Shown here: one piece after another, positions 53,260-62,153 of the stretch
How positions within the stretch are numbered: position 1 is the first letter of the stretch
Layout: every line of letters starts with the position of its first letter
NCBI RefSeq assembly: GCF_900088535.1
Contig: NZ_LT578417.1
Location: 496,001 to 560,000, forward strand
Source: Cyanobium sp. NIES-981
Lineage (GTDB): Bacteria; Cyanobacteriota; Cyanobacteriia; PCC-6307; Cyanobiaceae
DNA: 64,000 nucleotides
Direction: 5' to 3'
The notes under the pieces: generated by a model
Database searches by the model: none
Seen by the model: the letters and a program-made list of their open reading frames with translations, nothing else
Told to the model about the DNA's origin: nothing
Position numbers and translations under genes: made by a program

Positions 53260-54191
53260 CAGGGGGTGAAGCGGGCGATCACCTTGAGCCCCGTGCGCTG
53301 ACGCACCCGCGCGGCATCGGCGGGCTCGAGGCCGACCCGCACCTCCACGATCCGGGCATCCACGTCACCGGTGGGGTCGGTCTCCAGCACCTTGCGCTGC
53401 CGCACCTGGGGGCTGATGCGCAGGACGCGGCCGGAGAGTGTGCCCTCGAAGCCGCCGTTCTCGCTGGTCATGGTGACCGTCTGCCCCAGGCTCACCCGGT
53501 CGATGTCGCTCTCGTACACCTCGATGAGGGCCTCCATGCGGTCACTGGCCCCCAGCTCGAGCACGCCGTCGTCGCCGGGGCGCTCTCCCACCCGCGCGTG
53601 CAGGCGGAGCACGGTGCCCCCGATCGGAGCACGCAGCTCGGTGAGCTTGAGATCCGCATCGATGCGGTCGCGCTCCGCCAGGGCCTCCTGGAGTTGGCCG
53701 TTGAGCTCGAGCAGGTCGGTCTCGCGGGTGTCGAGCTCGCCACTGGGGATGGCTCCACTGCGGCTGAGGGAGCGGTAACGGGCGATGTCCCGGTTCTGCA
53801 CCGCCAGGCGGCTGCGCAGGTTGGTGATGCGGGCCTCCACCAGCCGCCGCTGGGCCTGAAGCGGTTCGGCCGTGTCGAAGACGGAAAGCAGCTGGCCGGG
53901 AGCCACCCGGTCGCCTTCCTGCACCAGCAGGCGGGTGATGCGCGGGCTGCCGCCGATGCCGGTGATGGGCGCCGCGAGGGAGCGGATCTCACCCCGGGGA
54001 TCGAGCCGGCCCAGGGCGGCCACCGCCTCCGGCATCGCCGGCCGCTTCACGGTGCCGGGCGGGGCGGAGGATGGGGCCGGCTGGCGGTTCAGAAGGCGCT
54101 GGCCGCCGAACGCCGCCAGGGCCAGCAGGGCGGCAGCCCCGAAGCCCAGCACCAGCGAGCGGGAACTCACTTCCCTGCCCAGGAGCTTCAC
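53259..54191 (-). CDS. devB: DevB-type membrane fusion protein (HlyD family)
   Basis: The product is 310 aa from GTG 54191, which overlaps the pcyA stop (GTGA). One N-terminal helix ([20 protein letters not shown]) is followed by a biotinyl-lipoyl-type half ([20 protein letters not shown]), a coiled-coil hairpin (about 115-200) and the second half ([20 protein letters not shown]). It bridges DevC to the outer membrane channel. An upstream extension to 54326 would run through the pcyA end and is rejected. Confidence 0.92.
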   Translation of the reverse strand: MKLLGREVSSRSLVLGFGAAALLALAAFGGQRLLNRQPAPSSAPPGTVKRPAMPEAVAALGRLDPRGEIRSLAAPITGIGGSPRITRLLVQEGDRVAPGQLLSVFDTAEPLQAQRRLVEARITNLRSRLAVQNRDIARYRSLSRSGAIPSGELDTRETDLLELNGQLQEALAERDRIDADLKLTELRAPIGGTVLRLHARVGERPGDDGVLELGASDRMEALIEVYESDIDRVSLGQTVTMTSENGGFEGTLSGRVLRISPQVRQRKVLETDPTGDVDARIVEVRVGLEPADAARVRQRTGLKVIARFTP

Positions 54192-54940
54192 AGGGCCGGA
54201 GGGTCGTCGAAAAGGAGCTCTTCGATGTAGCGGTCGGCCCAGGCCGGATTGAACGCCTTCTCCAGCACCCGGCGGGTCTTGTCGTTTTGTTTCTGCTGCT
54301 TGCAGTACCGGAGCTGGCCCTTCCATCGCGCAACAGTAGCTGGATCGTCACTGGCCTGTGCTTCACAGCGCCGGATGGCGGCGGTGAGCACATCGAGCAC
54401 TTCGGCCACCTCGGCGATGAAGGCCTGCTCCTCGGCTGCGTCCACCGGCCGGATGAAGCGCACATGGGGCGAGAAAATCGACCCCCAGGCCGGCAGGTCC
54501 CGCTCCTGCTGGTACACCCTTCGCTGGCGCCGGGAGAGGGCCTGCTCGATCGCCTCGGGCAGGCTGCCCGTCACCGGGGAGAGGTCGACGATGGCGGCGG
54601 ACACCCCGGCGGGTCCGGCCACGATGTCGGCGCCGAACACCGGCAGGTCGTAGTGGGGATCGGGAAAGAGCACGCAGTGGAGAATCTGCAGGCCGGCTCC
54701 CAGCCGTGCCGTTTCGAGGTGCAGCTTGCGCAGGCCGCGGCACTGCCTCAGCTCGTTGCGGATGAACAGGGCCTCGCCGTCGAGGCTGCCGCTGATCGCC
54801 TCGAGCTCCGGATCGATGGCCAGGGGCACCAGGTCGGGCATGCCCTGCCAGCAGGAGCGGATCCGTTCCGCCAGGGCATCCACCAGCGGATGGATCCCGC
54901 CGGCGACGGCACCGCCGCTCTTCCCTGAAGTTCCCGCCAT
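54188..54940 (-). CDS. pcyA: phycocyanobilin:ferredoxin oxidoreductase
   Basis: The product is 250 aa from ATG 54940. It reduces biliverdin to phycocyanobilin for phycobiliproteins and phytochromes. Family landmarks include [20 protein letters not shown] (with the catalytic H-D region), IVDLSPVTG, and the C-terminal LLFDDPP. It is coupled to devB and is divergent from the M16 gene pair, with a short gap of about 50 bp. Confidence 0.95.
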   Translation of the reverse strand: MAGTSGKSGGAVAGGIHPLVDALAERIRSCWQGMPDLVPLAIDPELEAISGSLDGEALFIRNELRQCRGLRKLHLETARLGAGLQILHCVLFPDPHYDLPVFGADIVAGPAGVSAAIVDLSPVTGSLPEAIEQALSRRQRRVYQQERDLPAWGSIFSPHVRFIRPVDAAEEQAFIAEVAEVLDVLTAAIRRCEAQASDDPATVARWKGQLRYCKQQKQNDKTRRVLEKAFNPAWADRYIEELLFDDPPAL

Positions 54941-54989
54941 CGATCGGCTCCCGACAGTGCGCTGCGTGGCTCCTGGCTCAGGGCGCACC

Positions 54990-56303
54990 GTGAGCCACCA
55001 GAATGCTGATCCTGCCACGCGTTGTGCCTTGCCCCTGGCTCCTGCTGCGACCTCCCTGCCAGGCCTGGCCGAACCCGAGGTGGAGACCCTCCCCAACGGC
55101 GCCCGGATCGCCCGGATGCCCCTGCCGGACGCGCCCCTGGTGTGCCTGGACTTCTGGTGCCGGGCCGGCAGCGTGTACGAACAGCCCGGCGAGAGCGGCC
55201 TGGCCCACTTCCTCGAACACATGGTGTTCAAGGGCAGTGCGGGCCTGGAACCGGGGGAGTTCGACCGGCGCATCGAAGCGATGGGGGGCAGCAGCAATGC
55301 AGCCACCGGCTTCGATGACGTGCACTACCACGTGCTGATTCCCCCGGCAGCTGCCGGGGAAGCCCTCGACCTGCTGCTGGAACTCGTGCTGGCACCGCGC
55401 CTGCAGGATGAGGCGTTCCAGCTGGAGCGGCAGGTGGTGCTCGAAGAGCTGGCGCAGAGTGAGGACCAGCCCGAGGATGTGGCCCTGCAGCGCCTGCTGC
55501 GGCTCGGCTGCGGCGGGCATCCCTACGGCGCCCCGATCCTGGGGGAGCGCCAGGCCCTGCTGAGCCACACTCCCGCCCGCATGGGCGCCTTCCAGCGGCG
55601 TCTCTACGGCGCCAATGGCTGTGTTCTGGCGGTGGCCGGAGCGGTGGGGAGCGGAGCCGACGCCCTGGGGGACCGGCTCCGGGACGGGGCCCTGGCCCGG
55701 CTCGCCACCGCCCCGGACCCCTCTCCCGCCGCCCCCCTGGTGGTGCGGCCGGGCCGCCATCGCGTGGCCCTGCCGCGGCTGGAGTCCGCCAGGCTTCTGA
55801 TGCTCTGGCAGCTCCCTCCCGCCAGCGATCTGCACGCCGTGATGGGGGCGGATCTGCTCACCACCGTGCTGGCGGAGGGCCGCCGCAGCCGGCTGGTCTC
55901 CCTGCTGAGGGAAGAGCTGCGGCTGGTGGAGAGCATCGATCTCGACCTGCACGTGATGGAGTGCGGCAGCTTCGCCCTGCTGGAGGCCATCTGCGACGCC
56001 TCCGATCTCGAAGCCGTGACCGCGGCGATTCAGCAGGCCTGGCAGGTCCTCGCTGAACGGCCGCTGGACGCCCAGGAGTGGGAACGGGCCTGCCACCTGG
56101 TGGGCAACGGCTACCGCTTCGGCCTGGAATCCGCCGGTGGGGTGGCCGGCACGGTGGGCAACAACCTGCTGTGGGGCCGCAACCATCCCCTGGCCGCACC
56201 GCTCGAGCAGCTGAGACGTTGGTCTCCCGAGCTGCTGCAGGCCAGGGTGCTGCCCCTGCTGGATCCCGCCCTGGCCTGTGTTCTGGAGGCGGTGCCCGCA
56301 TGA
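54990..56303 (+). CDS. M16 family zinc peptidase, catalytic partner
   Basis: The product is 437 aa from GTG 54990. The inverted zinc motif HxxEH is present as HFLEH near residue 74, followed by the family segments [20 protein letters not shown] and the downstream glutamate region [16 protein letters not shown]. It resembles the beta subunit of mitochondrial processing peptidase and cyanobacterial processing proteases. Its stop overlaps the start of the next gene (ATGA), giving a two-gene unit. Confidence 0.92.
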   Translation: MSHQNADPATRCALPLAPAATSLPGLAEPEVETLPNGARIARMPLPDAPLVCLDFWCRAGSVYEQPGESGLAHFLEHMVFKGSAGLEPGEFDRRIEAMGGSSNAATGFDDVHYHVLIPPAAAGEALDLLLELVLAPRLQDEAFQLERQVVLEELAQSEDQPEDVALQRLLRLGCGGHPYGAPILGERQALLSHTPARMGAFQRRLYGANGCVLAVAGAVGSGADALGDRLRDGALARLATAPDPSPAAPLVVRPGRHRVALPRLESARLLMLWQLPPASDLHAVMGADLLTTVLAEGRRSRLVSLLREELRLVESIDLDLHVMECGSFALLEAICDASDLEAVTAAIQQAWQVLAERPLDAQEWERACHLVGNGYRFGLESAGGVAGTVGNNLLWGRNHPLAAPLEQLRRWSPELLQARVLPLLDPALACVLEAVPA

Positions 56304-57613
56304 GCCGCTGGACCACCTGCTGCCTGGATGGTGGCCTGCCCCTGGTCACCCTGCATCGCCCTGGCGTCGGCCTCGTGGCGGCACGCCTCTGGATCAGGGG
56401 CGGCAGCAGCGTGGAGGGGCCCGGGATGCGGGGGGCCATGCAGCTGCTCGCCGGCGTGATGACCCGCGGTTGCGCGGACCTCGATGCCGAACAGCTCGCC
56501 GATCTGGTCGAGGGCCGCGGGGCCGCCCTGCGCAGCGAGGCCCATGAGGACGCTCTGGTGATCAGCCTCAAGTGCGCCAGCGACGATCTCACGGGCCTGC
56601 TGCCCCTGCTGCTCGCCATGGCGCGCGATCCCGGCCTTGAACCCGATCAGGTGGAGATCGAGCGGGAACTCAACCTGCAGAACCTGCAGCGGCAGCAGGA
56701 GGATCCGTTCCAGCTCGCCCACGACCACCTGCGACAGCTGCTCTATGACGATGGTCCCTATGGCCACGATCCCCTGGGGGTGTCGGAGGAGCTGACCCAG
56801 CTCGGTGCCGCGGAACTCAGGCCGGCGCTTGCCGCGCTGGGACACCAGGGCGCCGTGCTCGTGGTCTGCGGCGACCTCCCGGACCCACAGGTGCTGCGGC
56901 AGTGCCTGAATGACCAGCTGGCCCGCACCCCCTGGGCCACCGGTCGTCCCCGGGCCACGCCGCTCGCCGGCGGATGGGGCAGCGCCGACCTCGCACTCGT
57001 TCCCCAGGACACCGAGCAGCTGGTGCTGATGCTGGGCTCAGCCACCGTGCCGCTCGGAGAGCCCGATGCCCTCTGCCTGCGGCTGCTGCAGGCCCATGCC
57101 GGCGTGGGCATGTCGAGCCGTCTGTTCGTGGTGATGCGCGAGGAGCGGGGCCTGGCCTACGACGTGGGCGTGCACATGCCGGGCCGCTGTGGCCCCAGCC
57201 CATTCGTGTGGCACATGTCCACCTCGGCGGACCATGCCGGCGAAGCCCTGGAGTGCCTGCTGGACGAATGGATGGCGCTGGGCAGCTCGGCGCTCAGCAG
57301 TGAGGAGCTGGGGCTGGCCAAGGCGAAATTCCGGGGGCAGGAGGCGATGGGGCGCCAGACCTGTGGCCAGGTGGCCGACCGTCAGGCGCTGGTGATCGGC
57401 CATGGCCTGGCGGACAGCTATGTGCTGGATACCCTCGCTGCGGTAGAGCGGCTGGACGCGCAGGCCCTGCAGGCGGCGGCACGGCGACGCCTGACGCAAC
57501 CCCGGCTCAGCCTCTGCGGACCGAGCGCCGCCCTCGAGAATGCCGCCCGGGTCTGGCGCCAGCGCTGCCCCCAGCCCCAGGGCCAGCCCCAGGGGACGTC
57601 GGGCAGTCGTTAA
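56300..57613 (+). CDS. M16 family peptidase-like protein, non-catalytic partner
   Basis: The product is 437 aa from ATG 56300, the same length as its neighbour. The HxxEH motif is lost: the matching stretch reads RGAMQLLAGVMTRG. The C-terminal arginine-tyrosine substrate-binding pair of the family is kept in REERGLAYDVGV. This is the pattern of the alpha partner in heterodimeric M16 enzymes, where it supports substrate binding. It may be co-transcribed with the ferritin-like gene that starts 25 bp later. Confidence 0.9.
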   Translation: MSRWTTCCLDGGLPLVTLHRPGVGLVAARLWIRGGSSVEGPGMRGAMQLLAGVMTRGCADLDAEQLADLVEGRGAALRSEAHEDALVISLKCASDDLTGLLPLLLAMARDPGLEPDQVEIERELNLQNLQRQQEDPFQLAHDHLRQLLYDDGPYGHDPLGVSEELTQLGAAELRPALAALGHQGAVLVVCGDLPDPQVLRQCLNDQLARTPWATGRPRATPLAGGWGSADLALVPQDTEQLVLMLGSATVPLGEPDALCLRLLQAHAGVGMSSRLFVVMREERGLAYDVGVHMPGRCGPSPFVWHMSTSADHAGEALECLLDEWMALGSSALSSEELGLAKAKFRGQEAMGRQTCGQVADRQALVIGHGLADSYVLDTLAAVERLDAQALQAAARRRLTQPRLSLCGPSAALENAARVWRQRCPQPQGQPQGTSGSR

Positions 57614-57638
57614 CGTCGAGCCACGCTTGTGGCGCTCC

Positions 57639-58526
57639 ATGCCTGTCACCTATCCCCGGAAACTCTCCAACAACCTCAGCGCCCGGCAGGTGATGGAGCA
57701 GGTGGTGAAGAAGCGGGAGCTCCAGATTCTTTTTCTCAACGGCTACCGCTTCAACGAACAGCGCTCCTGCCTCGAACTCACCAGCCTGATCGAGCTGCTG
57801 GATGGCGAGCCGCCCGAACTGGTGCGGGATCTCTCCCATCACGTCAACGACGAGGCGCGCCACGCCGTCTGGCTGACGGACCTGCTCTATGAGATGGGGG
57901 AACCGATCGGCAATCCGCAGACGTCCTCGTACATCGATGAGCTGAACCGCCTGCTGGACAGTTCCGCCTCCGCCGGCAGCAAGGAGGAGGGCGTGGTGGC
58001 GGCCCTGGCCTCGATCAACGCCACGGAAAAGCGTGGCTGCCAGACCTTTTCGGCCCACATCCATGCCCTGAAGGCGGCCCCACCCACCGAGGAGAACGCC
58101 AGGATCCAGGCCACCCTCGAGCGGATCCTCCCCGAGGAGGCCGGCCATGTGCGCTGGGGCAACCGCTGGCTCTGCCGCATCGCCAGCCGCAGTGCCGCCG
58201 ACCGTGCCCGGGTGGACGAGGCCAAACACCGCTACTCCCTGATCGAACACGCCGCCTACGCCGCCGGCATGGACATCACCGCCGGCGCCGAGCTGCGGCG
58301 GCTGGCGAGCCTGGTGGACATCGCCAACACCATCCCCGCCTGGCAGCGCCCCGCCTACCTGCTGGAGCGGCTCCCCCAGACGCTTCTGGCCCCCGACCTG
58401 CAGAAATCCAGGTTCCTCGCCGCTAGGCGGGTGTGGGAGCAGGAACCTGCCCAGTTCTTCGAGACCTTCGTGCCGATGTTCCTGAGCGGCCTCAAGGGGC
58501 TGCGGCCCAGCTCCAGCAGGGCCTGA
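57639..58526 (+). CDS. ferritin-like di-iron protein, conserved cyanobacterial
   Basis: The product is 295 aa from ATG 57639. The likely iron ligands form the ferritin-like pattern E40, E72-x-x-H75 (DEARH), E130 and E167-x-x-H170 (EEAGH). This suggests a four-helix bundle with a di-iron site. The C-terminal third is helical and unassigned. Possible roles include hydroxylase, oxidase or iron storage; I cannot choose. It follows the M16 pair and may be co-expressed. Confidence 0.8.
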   Translation: MPVTYPRKLSNNLSARQVMEQVVKKRELQILFLNGYRFNEQRSCLELTSLIELLDGEPPELVRDLSHHVNDEARHAVWLTDLLYEMGEPIGNPQTSSYIDELNRLLDSSASAGSKEEGVVAALASINATEKRGCQTFSAHIHALKAAPPTEENARIQATLERILPEEAGHVRWGNRWLCRIASRSAADRARVDEAKHRYSLIEHAAYAAGMDITAGAELRRLASLVDIANTIPAWQRPAYLLERLPQTLLAPDLQKSRFLAARRVWEQEPAQFFETFVPMFLSGLKGLRPSSSRA

Positions 58527-58544
58527 TCGTCTGCCGCCCCCGGT

Positions 58545-58892
58545 TCAGCCGTCGGCAGGCTCCCCCTCCGTCACGGCCTCGGACTCCACCAGGAACGTGC
58601 CCCGGCGGAAGCGCACGGCGAGCTGGCCGAGCGCCCGGACCCCCACCACCTGGCCGATCTCATCGATACCCACCAGATCGGGCGGCCGCAGCATCGGCAT
58701 CGGATCGGCCGTCTTGAGGTAGCGCGGGCTGCGCAGCAGCTTCACCCGATCGCCGGGGCGCCAGGACCTGACGGGCTGCTCCGGTGCCGCAGCGGGCGCC
58801 ACTGGGTTGCCTGGGCCGGACTCCCCCGGCAGCGGGTTGGCTGATTCGGGAGCGGGGGGAACGGGGGGCATGGGGACGGGCATCAGCCCCAT
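58545..58892 (-). CDS. SipA-like / DUF3148 protein
   Basis: The product is 115 aa. After a Pro-rich N-terminus the conserved domain begins at about residue 40 (RSWRPGDRVKLLRSPRYLKT, ADPMPMLRPPDLVG, ALGQLAVRFRRGTFLVES), which I match to the DUF3148 family: a small SH3-like barrel that includes SipA, an interactor of the NblS histidine kinase. The N-terminal 35 residues may not be translated if a later start is used. It is divergent from bioY with 12 bp between annotated starts. Confidence 0.75.
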   Translation of the reverse strand: MGLMPVPMPPVPPAPESANPLPGESGPGNPVAPAAAPEQPVRSWRPGDRVKLLRSPRYLKTADPMPMLRPPDLVGIDEIGQVVGVRALGQLAVRFRRGTFLVESEAVTEGEPADG

Positions 58893-58904
58893 TCAAGCCA
58901 ACCC

Positions 58905-59534
58905 GTGGCCGCAGGGGATCCCGGCGCGGCAAACTGGGCCGAGACCAGCACGGACGCTTTGCGGGCGCTAGCAAACTGGAGTGGAGCGGTTGCCGGCCTG
59001 CTGCTGATCCTGGTGGGTGGTCTGATCCAGGCCGCCTTGCCCCTTCCCCAGGCCTCCGGCGGCTGGGCCCTCACCCCCCTGCCCATCACGCTGCAGGTGC
59101 CTGCCCTGCTGCTCACCGCCCTGGTGTGCGGCCCGCGCAGCGCCATCCTGGCGGCTGTGGCCTACCTGAGCCTGGGGCTGTTCCAGCTGCCGGTGTTCCA
59201 CGGCGGCGGCGGGGCTGCCTACCTGCTGGACCCGGGATTCGGCTACCTGGCGGGCTTTCTTCCCGCCGCCTGGGTCACGGGCAGACTCGCCCGCCAGCGC
59301 GGCATGAACGATGTGCTGAACCTCACCCTGGCGAGTTTGACCGGGTTGGTGGTGATCCAGGTGTGTGGTGCCCTCAACCTCCTGCTTGGGGGCCTGGCCG
59401 GCCGCTGGCCTGATGGCGTTCTGCCGCTGCTGATGACCTACTCCCTGGCGCCCCTGCTGCCCCAGCTGCTGCTCTGCTGTGCGGTGGCCACCACGGCCCT
59501 GATCCTGCGTCGTCTGCTTCTGGTGCCCTCGTGA
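58905..59534 (+). CDS. bioY: biotin transporter substrate-binding component BioY
   Basis: The product is 209 aa from GTG 58905; an in-frame TTG at 58959 would leave room for a promoter. BioY is the S component of the biotin ECF transporter and can also work alone. About six helices are present, with the family signatures LTPLPITLQVPALLLTALV and GFGYLAGFLPAAWVTGRLA. It overlaps lspA by 4 bp. Confidence 0.93.
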   Translation: MAAGDPGAANWAETSTDALRALANWSGAVAGLLLILVGGLIQAALPLPQASGGWALTPLPITLQVPALLLTALVCGPRSAILAAVAYLSLGLFQLPVFHGGGGAAYLLDPGFGYLAGFLPAAWVTGRLARQRGMNDVLNLTLASLTGLVVIQVCGALNLLLGGLAGRWPDGVLPLLMTYSLAPLLPQLLLCCAVATTALILRRLLLVPS

Positions 59535-59998
59535 GCGCGGGCCGCAGGCACAGTTACCTGCTGGCGGCCGTGGTGGTTCTGCTGGATCAGCTCAGCAAGG
59601 CCTGGGCCGTGCAGACCCTGCCGGCCGGCCTGCCCCGGCCCCTCCTGCCCGGGCTGCTCGAGCTGCTGCTCACCTGGAACACCGGAGCGGCCTTCAGCCT
59701 GTTCACCGGCCACACCCAGGCGCTGGGGCTGGTGAGCCTGGTCGTGGCCCTGGCTGTGGCGGTGTGGATCGCACGCCAGAGCATCCTGGGCATCCCCCGC
59801 AGGCTGGCCCTGGGATTCCTGCTGGGGGGTGCGGTGGGCAATGGCCTGGACCGCTGGCGGCTCGGGGCCGTGGTGGACTTCCTCTCCTTCGTGCCGATCA
59901 GCTTTCCGGTGTTCAACCTCGCCGATGTGGCCATCAACCTGGCTGTGCTCTGCTTCGTGATCGACCTGTTCGGAGGCCATGGCCATCGCCGCGCTTGA
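59531..59998 (+). CDS. lspA: lipoprotein signal peptidase (signal peptidase II)
   Basis: The product is 155 aa. It removes lipoprotein signal peptides after lipidation. Four helices and the catalytic aspartate motifs GNGLDRWRLGAVVDFL and FNLADVAINLAV are intact, as is the N-terminal VVLLDQLSKAW. It overlaps bioY and the FHA-PBP gene. Confidence 0.96.
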   Translation: MSAGRRHSYLLAAVVVLLDQLSKAWAVQTLPAGLPRPLLPGLLELLLTWNTGAAFSLFTGHTQALGLVSLVVALAVAVWIARQSILGIPRRLALGFLLGGAVGNGLDRWRLGAVVDFLSFVPISFPVFNLADVAINLAVLCFVIDLFGGHGHRRA

Positions 59999-62150
59999 GC
60001 TGCTGCGACAGCGCTGGCGTCGCTGGCGCCAGCCCTCCCAGGCCCTGCTGCTGATCCATCTGCCGGGGCAGGGCAGCAGGTCGGTCGCCATCCACAGCGG
60101 GGTGTACAGGATCGGGCGCGAGGGGGATGGGCAGATTCCGATCGACCATCCCGCCGTGAGCCGGCAGCACGCCCTGCTGGAGCGGCGCGGGCCGGGCTGG
60201 CTGCTCTCCGACCGTGGATCCACCAACGGCCTGTGGTGGCGAGGCAGGCGGGTGCAGCAGCTGCTGCTGCGGGACGGTGACACCGTGCGCATCGGTCCCA
60301 GCCATCAGCCGGGGCTGCCGGAGCTGGAGTTCCAGCAGCGGCCCCAACCGCAACTGGAGCGCATCGTTCGGACGGGCTCCCTGGTTCTGGCCGCCGTCAC
60401 CGCCGGCGGTGTGGGCCTGCTGGCCCTCTCGGTGCTGCAGAGTCCGATCCGCGGCAGCCTGGCCACGGTGCGGGGGCCGCTGGCCCTCTACGACCGCCAG
60501 GGAAAGCCGATCAACTCGGTGCAGGGTCTGGAGCACCGGGAACTCGCTGGACTGGGCGACTATCCCACCGTGCTGGTCGATGCCCTGCTCTCCAGCGAAG
60601 ATGCCCGCTTCTGGTGGCATCCCGGGGTGGACCCGGTGGGCACCGCCCGGGCCCTGGTGACCAACCTGCTGGGCGGGCGGGTGCTCGAGGGTGGCAGCAC
60701 CCTCACCCAGCAGCTCGCCCGCAGCCTCTATCCCGACCAGGTGGGCCAGGGCGAGACCCTGGCACGCAAGTGGCGGGAACTGCTGGTGGCACTCCAGCTG
60801 GAGGCCCGCTTCAGCAAGCACGATCTGCTGCTCAGCTACCTCAACCGCGTGTATCTGGGGGTGGGCTGGGGCTTCGAGGACGCCGCCCGCCACTACTTCG
60901 GCAAACCGGCGGCAAAGCTGCAGCTGCAGGAGGCGGCTCTGCTGGTGGGTCTGCTGCCCTCCCCCAACGGCTACGACCCCTGCTTCGATCCGCAGGCGGC
61001 GCTGGAATCACGCAACGCGGTGCTGCTGAAGATGGTGGACAGCGGACGTCTCGGTGCCGATGCCGGCCGCACGGCGCGCCGCAGCCCGATCAAGCTGGCA
61101 CCCGATGCGTGCAAGCGGGCCGCCGAACTCCGGGGAGCGCCCTTCTACACCGACCAGGTGCGCCGCGATCTGGCAGCCCAGGTGGGCCCGGCGGTGGCGG
61201 CAGAGGGCAACTTTCTGATCGACACCCACTTCGATCCCCGCGTGCAGGCCCAGGTGGAGCGGCTTCTGCGGCAACGGCTGAACAGCAGCCGTGGCCTCGC
61301 GATCAGCGAGGGAGCGGTGGTGATTCTCGATGTCCGCAACGGCGGCATCGTGGCGATCGCCGGTGGGCGCGACTACCAGCAGAGCCAGTTCAACAGGGCC
61401 ACGATGGCCCTGCGCTCGCTGGGCAGCTCCTTCAAGCTCTTCCCCTACCTGTCTGCCCTCAGCAAGGGGGCCAGGCCCGGCGATCCGGTGAGCTGCGGGC
61501 CGCTGCGCTGGCGGGGCCAGACGTTCAGCAGTGACTGCAGCGGCACCCTCTCGCTCACCTCGGCCTTCGCCCGCAGCAGCAACACCGCGGCCCTGCGCAC
61601 GGCCCAGAAGGTGGGCCTGGATGCCGTCGTGCAGCAGGCCCGCGATCTCGGCATCACCAGTCCATTGGCGGCGGTGCCGGGCCTGGTGCTCGGCCAGAGC
61701 GAAACCACCCTGCTGGAGCTCACCGCCGCCTATGGCGCCGTGGCGAACGACGGCGTCTGGCATCCCCCCACCACCATCCGTCGGCTGGTGGACGCCGAGA
61801 CCTGCCGCGGCAAGGAGAGCAGCCTGTGCCGGCAGGAGGAGGCCGCCACCCCATCCACCGTCAATGCCGGCCGCCGCGTGGTGACCCCGAAGACGGCCGA
61901 GGCGATGCAGCAGCTGCTGAGAGCCGTGGTGACGGGCGGCACCGGCCGGGCCGCCCGTCTGGGCGGCAGCGAAGGGGGCAAAACTGGCACCAGCAATGAC
62001 AACCGCGATCTGGTGTTCATCGGCTACGCCCCGCAGCGCCACTGGGTGATGGGCATCTGGCTCGGCAACGACGACAACAGCCCCACCAGGGGCTCCAGTG
62101 CCCTGGCCGCGGGCCTCTGGGGCGACATCATGCGAGCCACCAGTTCCTGA
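59979..62150 (+). CDS. class A penicillin-binding protein with N-terminal FHA domain
   Basis: The product is 723 aa. An FHA domain (about 40-115; SRQH at 61-64, GSTNG at 80-84) faces the cytoplasm, one helix (about 133-153) follows, then a GT51 transglycosylase (catalytic E207, GGSTLTQQ at 238-245) and a transpeptidase (S483-x-x-K486, SSN at 533-535, KTGT at 668-671). All catalytic motifs are intact. FHA reads phosphothreonine, so peptidoglycan synthesis here may respond to Ser/Thr kinase signalling. The start overlaps lspA by 20 bp. Confidence 0.93.
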   Translation: MAIAALELLRQRWRRWRQPSQALLLIHLPGQGSRSVAIHSGVYRIGREGDGQIPIDHPAVSRQHALLERRGPGWLLSDRGSTNGLWWRGRRVQQLLLRDGDTVRIGPSHQPGLPELEFQQRPQPQLERIVRTGSLVLAAVTAGGVGLLALSVLQSPIRGSLATVRGPLALYDRQGKPINSVQGLEHRELAGLGDYPTVLVDALLSSEDARFWWHPGVDPVGTARALVTNLLGGRVLEGGSTLTQQLARSLYPDQVGQGETLARKWRELLVALQLEARFSKHDLLLSYLNRVYLGVGWGFEDAARHYFGKPAAKLQLQEAALLVGLLPSPNGYDPCFDPQAALESRNAVLLKMVDSGRLGADAGRTARRSPIKLAPDACKRAAELRGAPFYTDQVRRDLAAQVGPAVAAEGNFLIDTHFDPRVQAQVERLLRQRLNSSRGLAISEGAVVILDVRNGGIVAIAGGRDYQQSQFNRATMALRSLGSSFKLFPYLSALSKGARPGDPVSCGPLRWRGQTFSSDCSGTLSLTSAFARSSNTAALRTAQKVGLDAVVQQARDLGITSPLAAVPGLVLGQSETTLLELTAAYGAVANDGVWHPPTTIRRLVDAETCRGKESSLCRQEEAATPSTVNAGRRVVTPKTAEAMQQLLRAVVTGGTGRAARLGGSEGGKTGTSNDNRDLVFIGYAPQRHWVMGIWLGNDDNSPTRGSSALAAGLWGDIMRATSS

Positions 62151-62153
62151 GCG

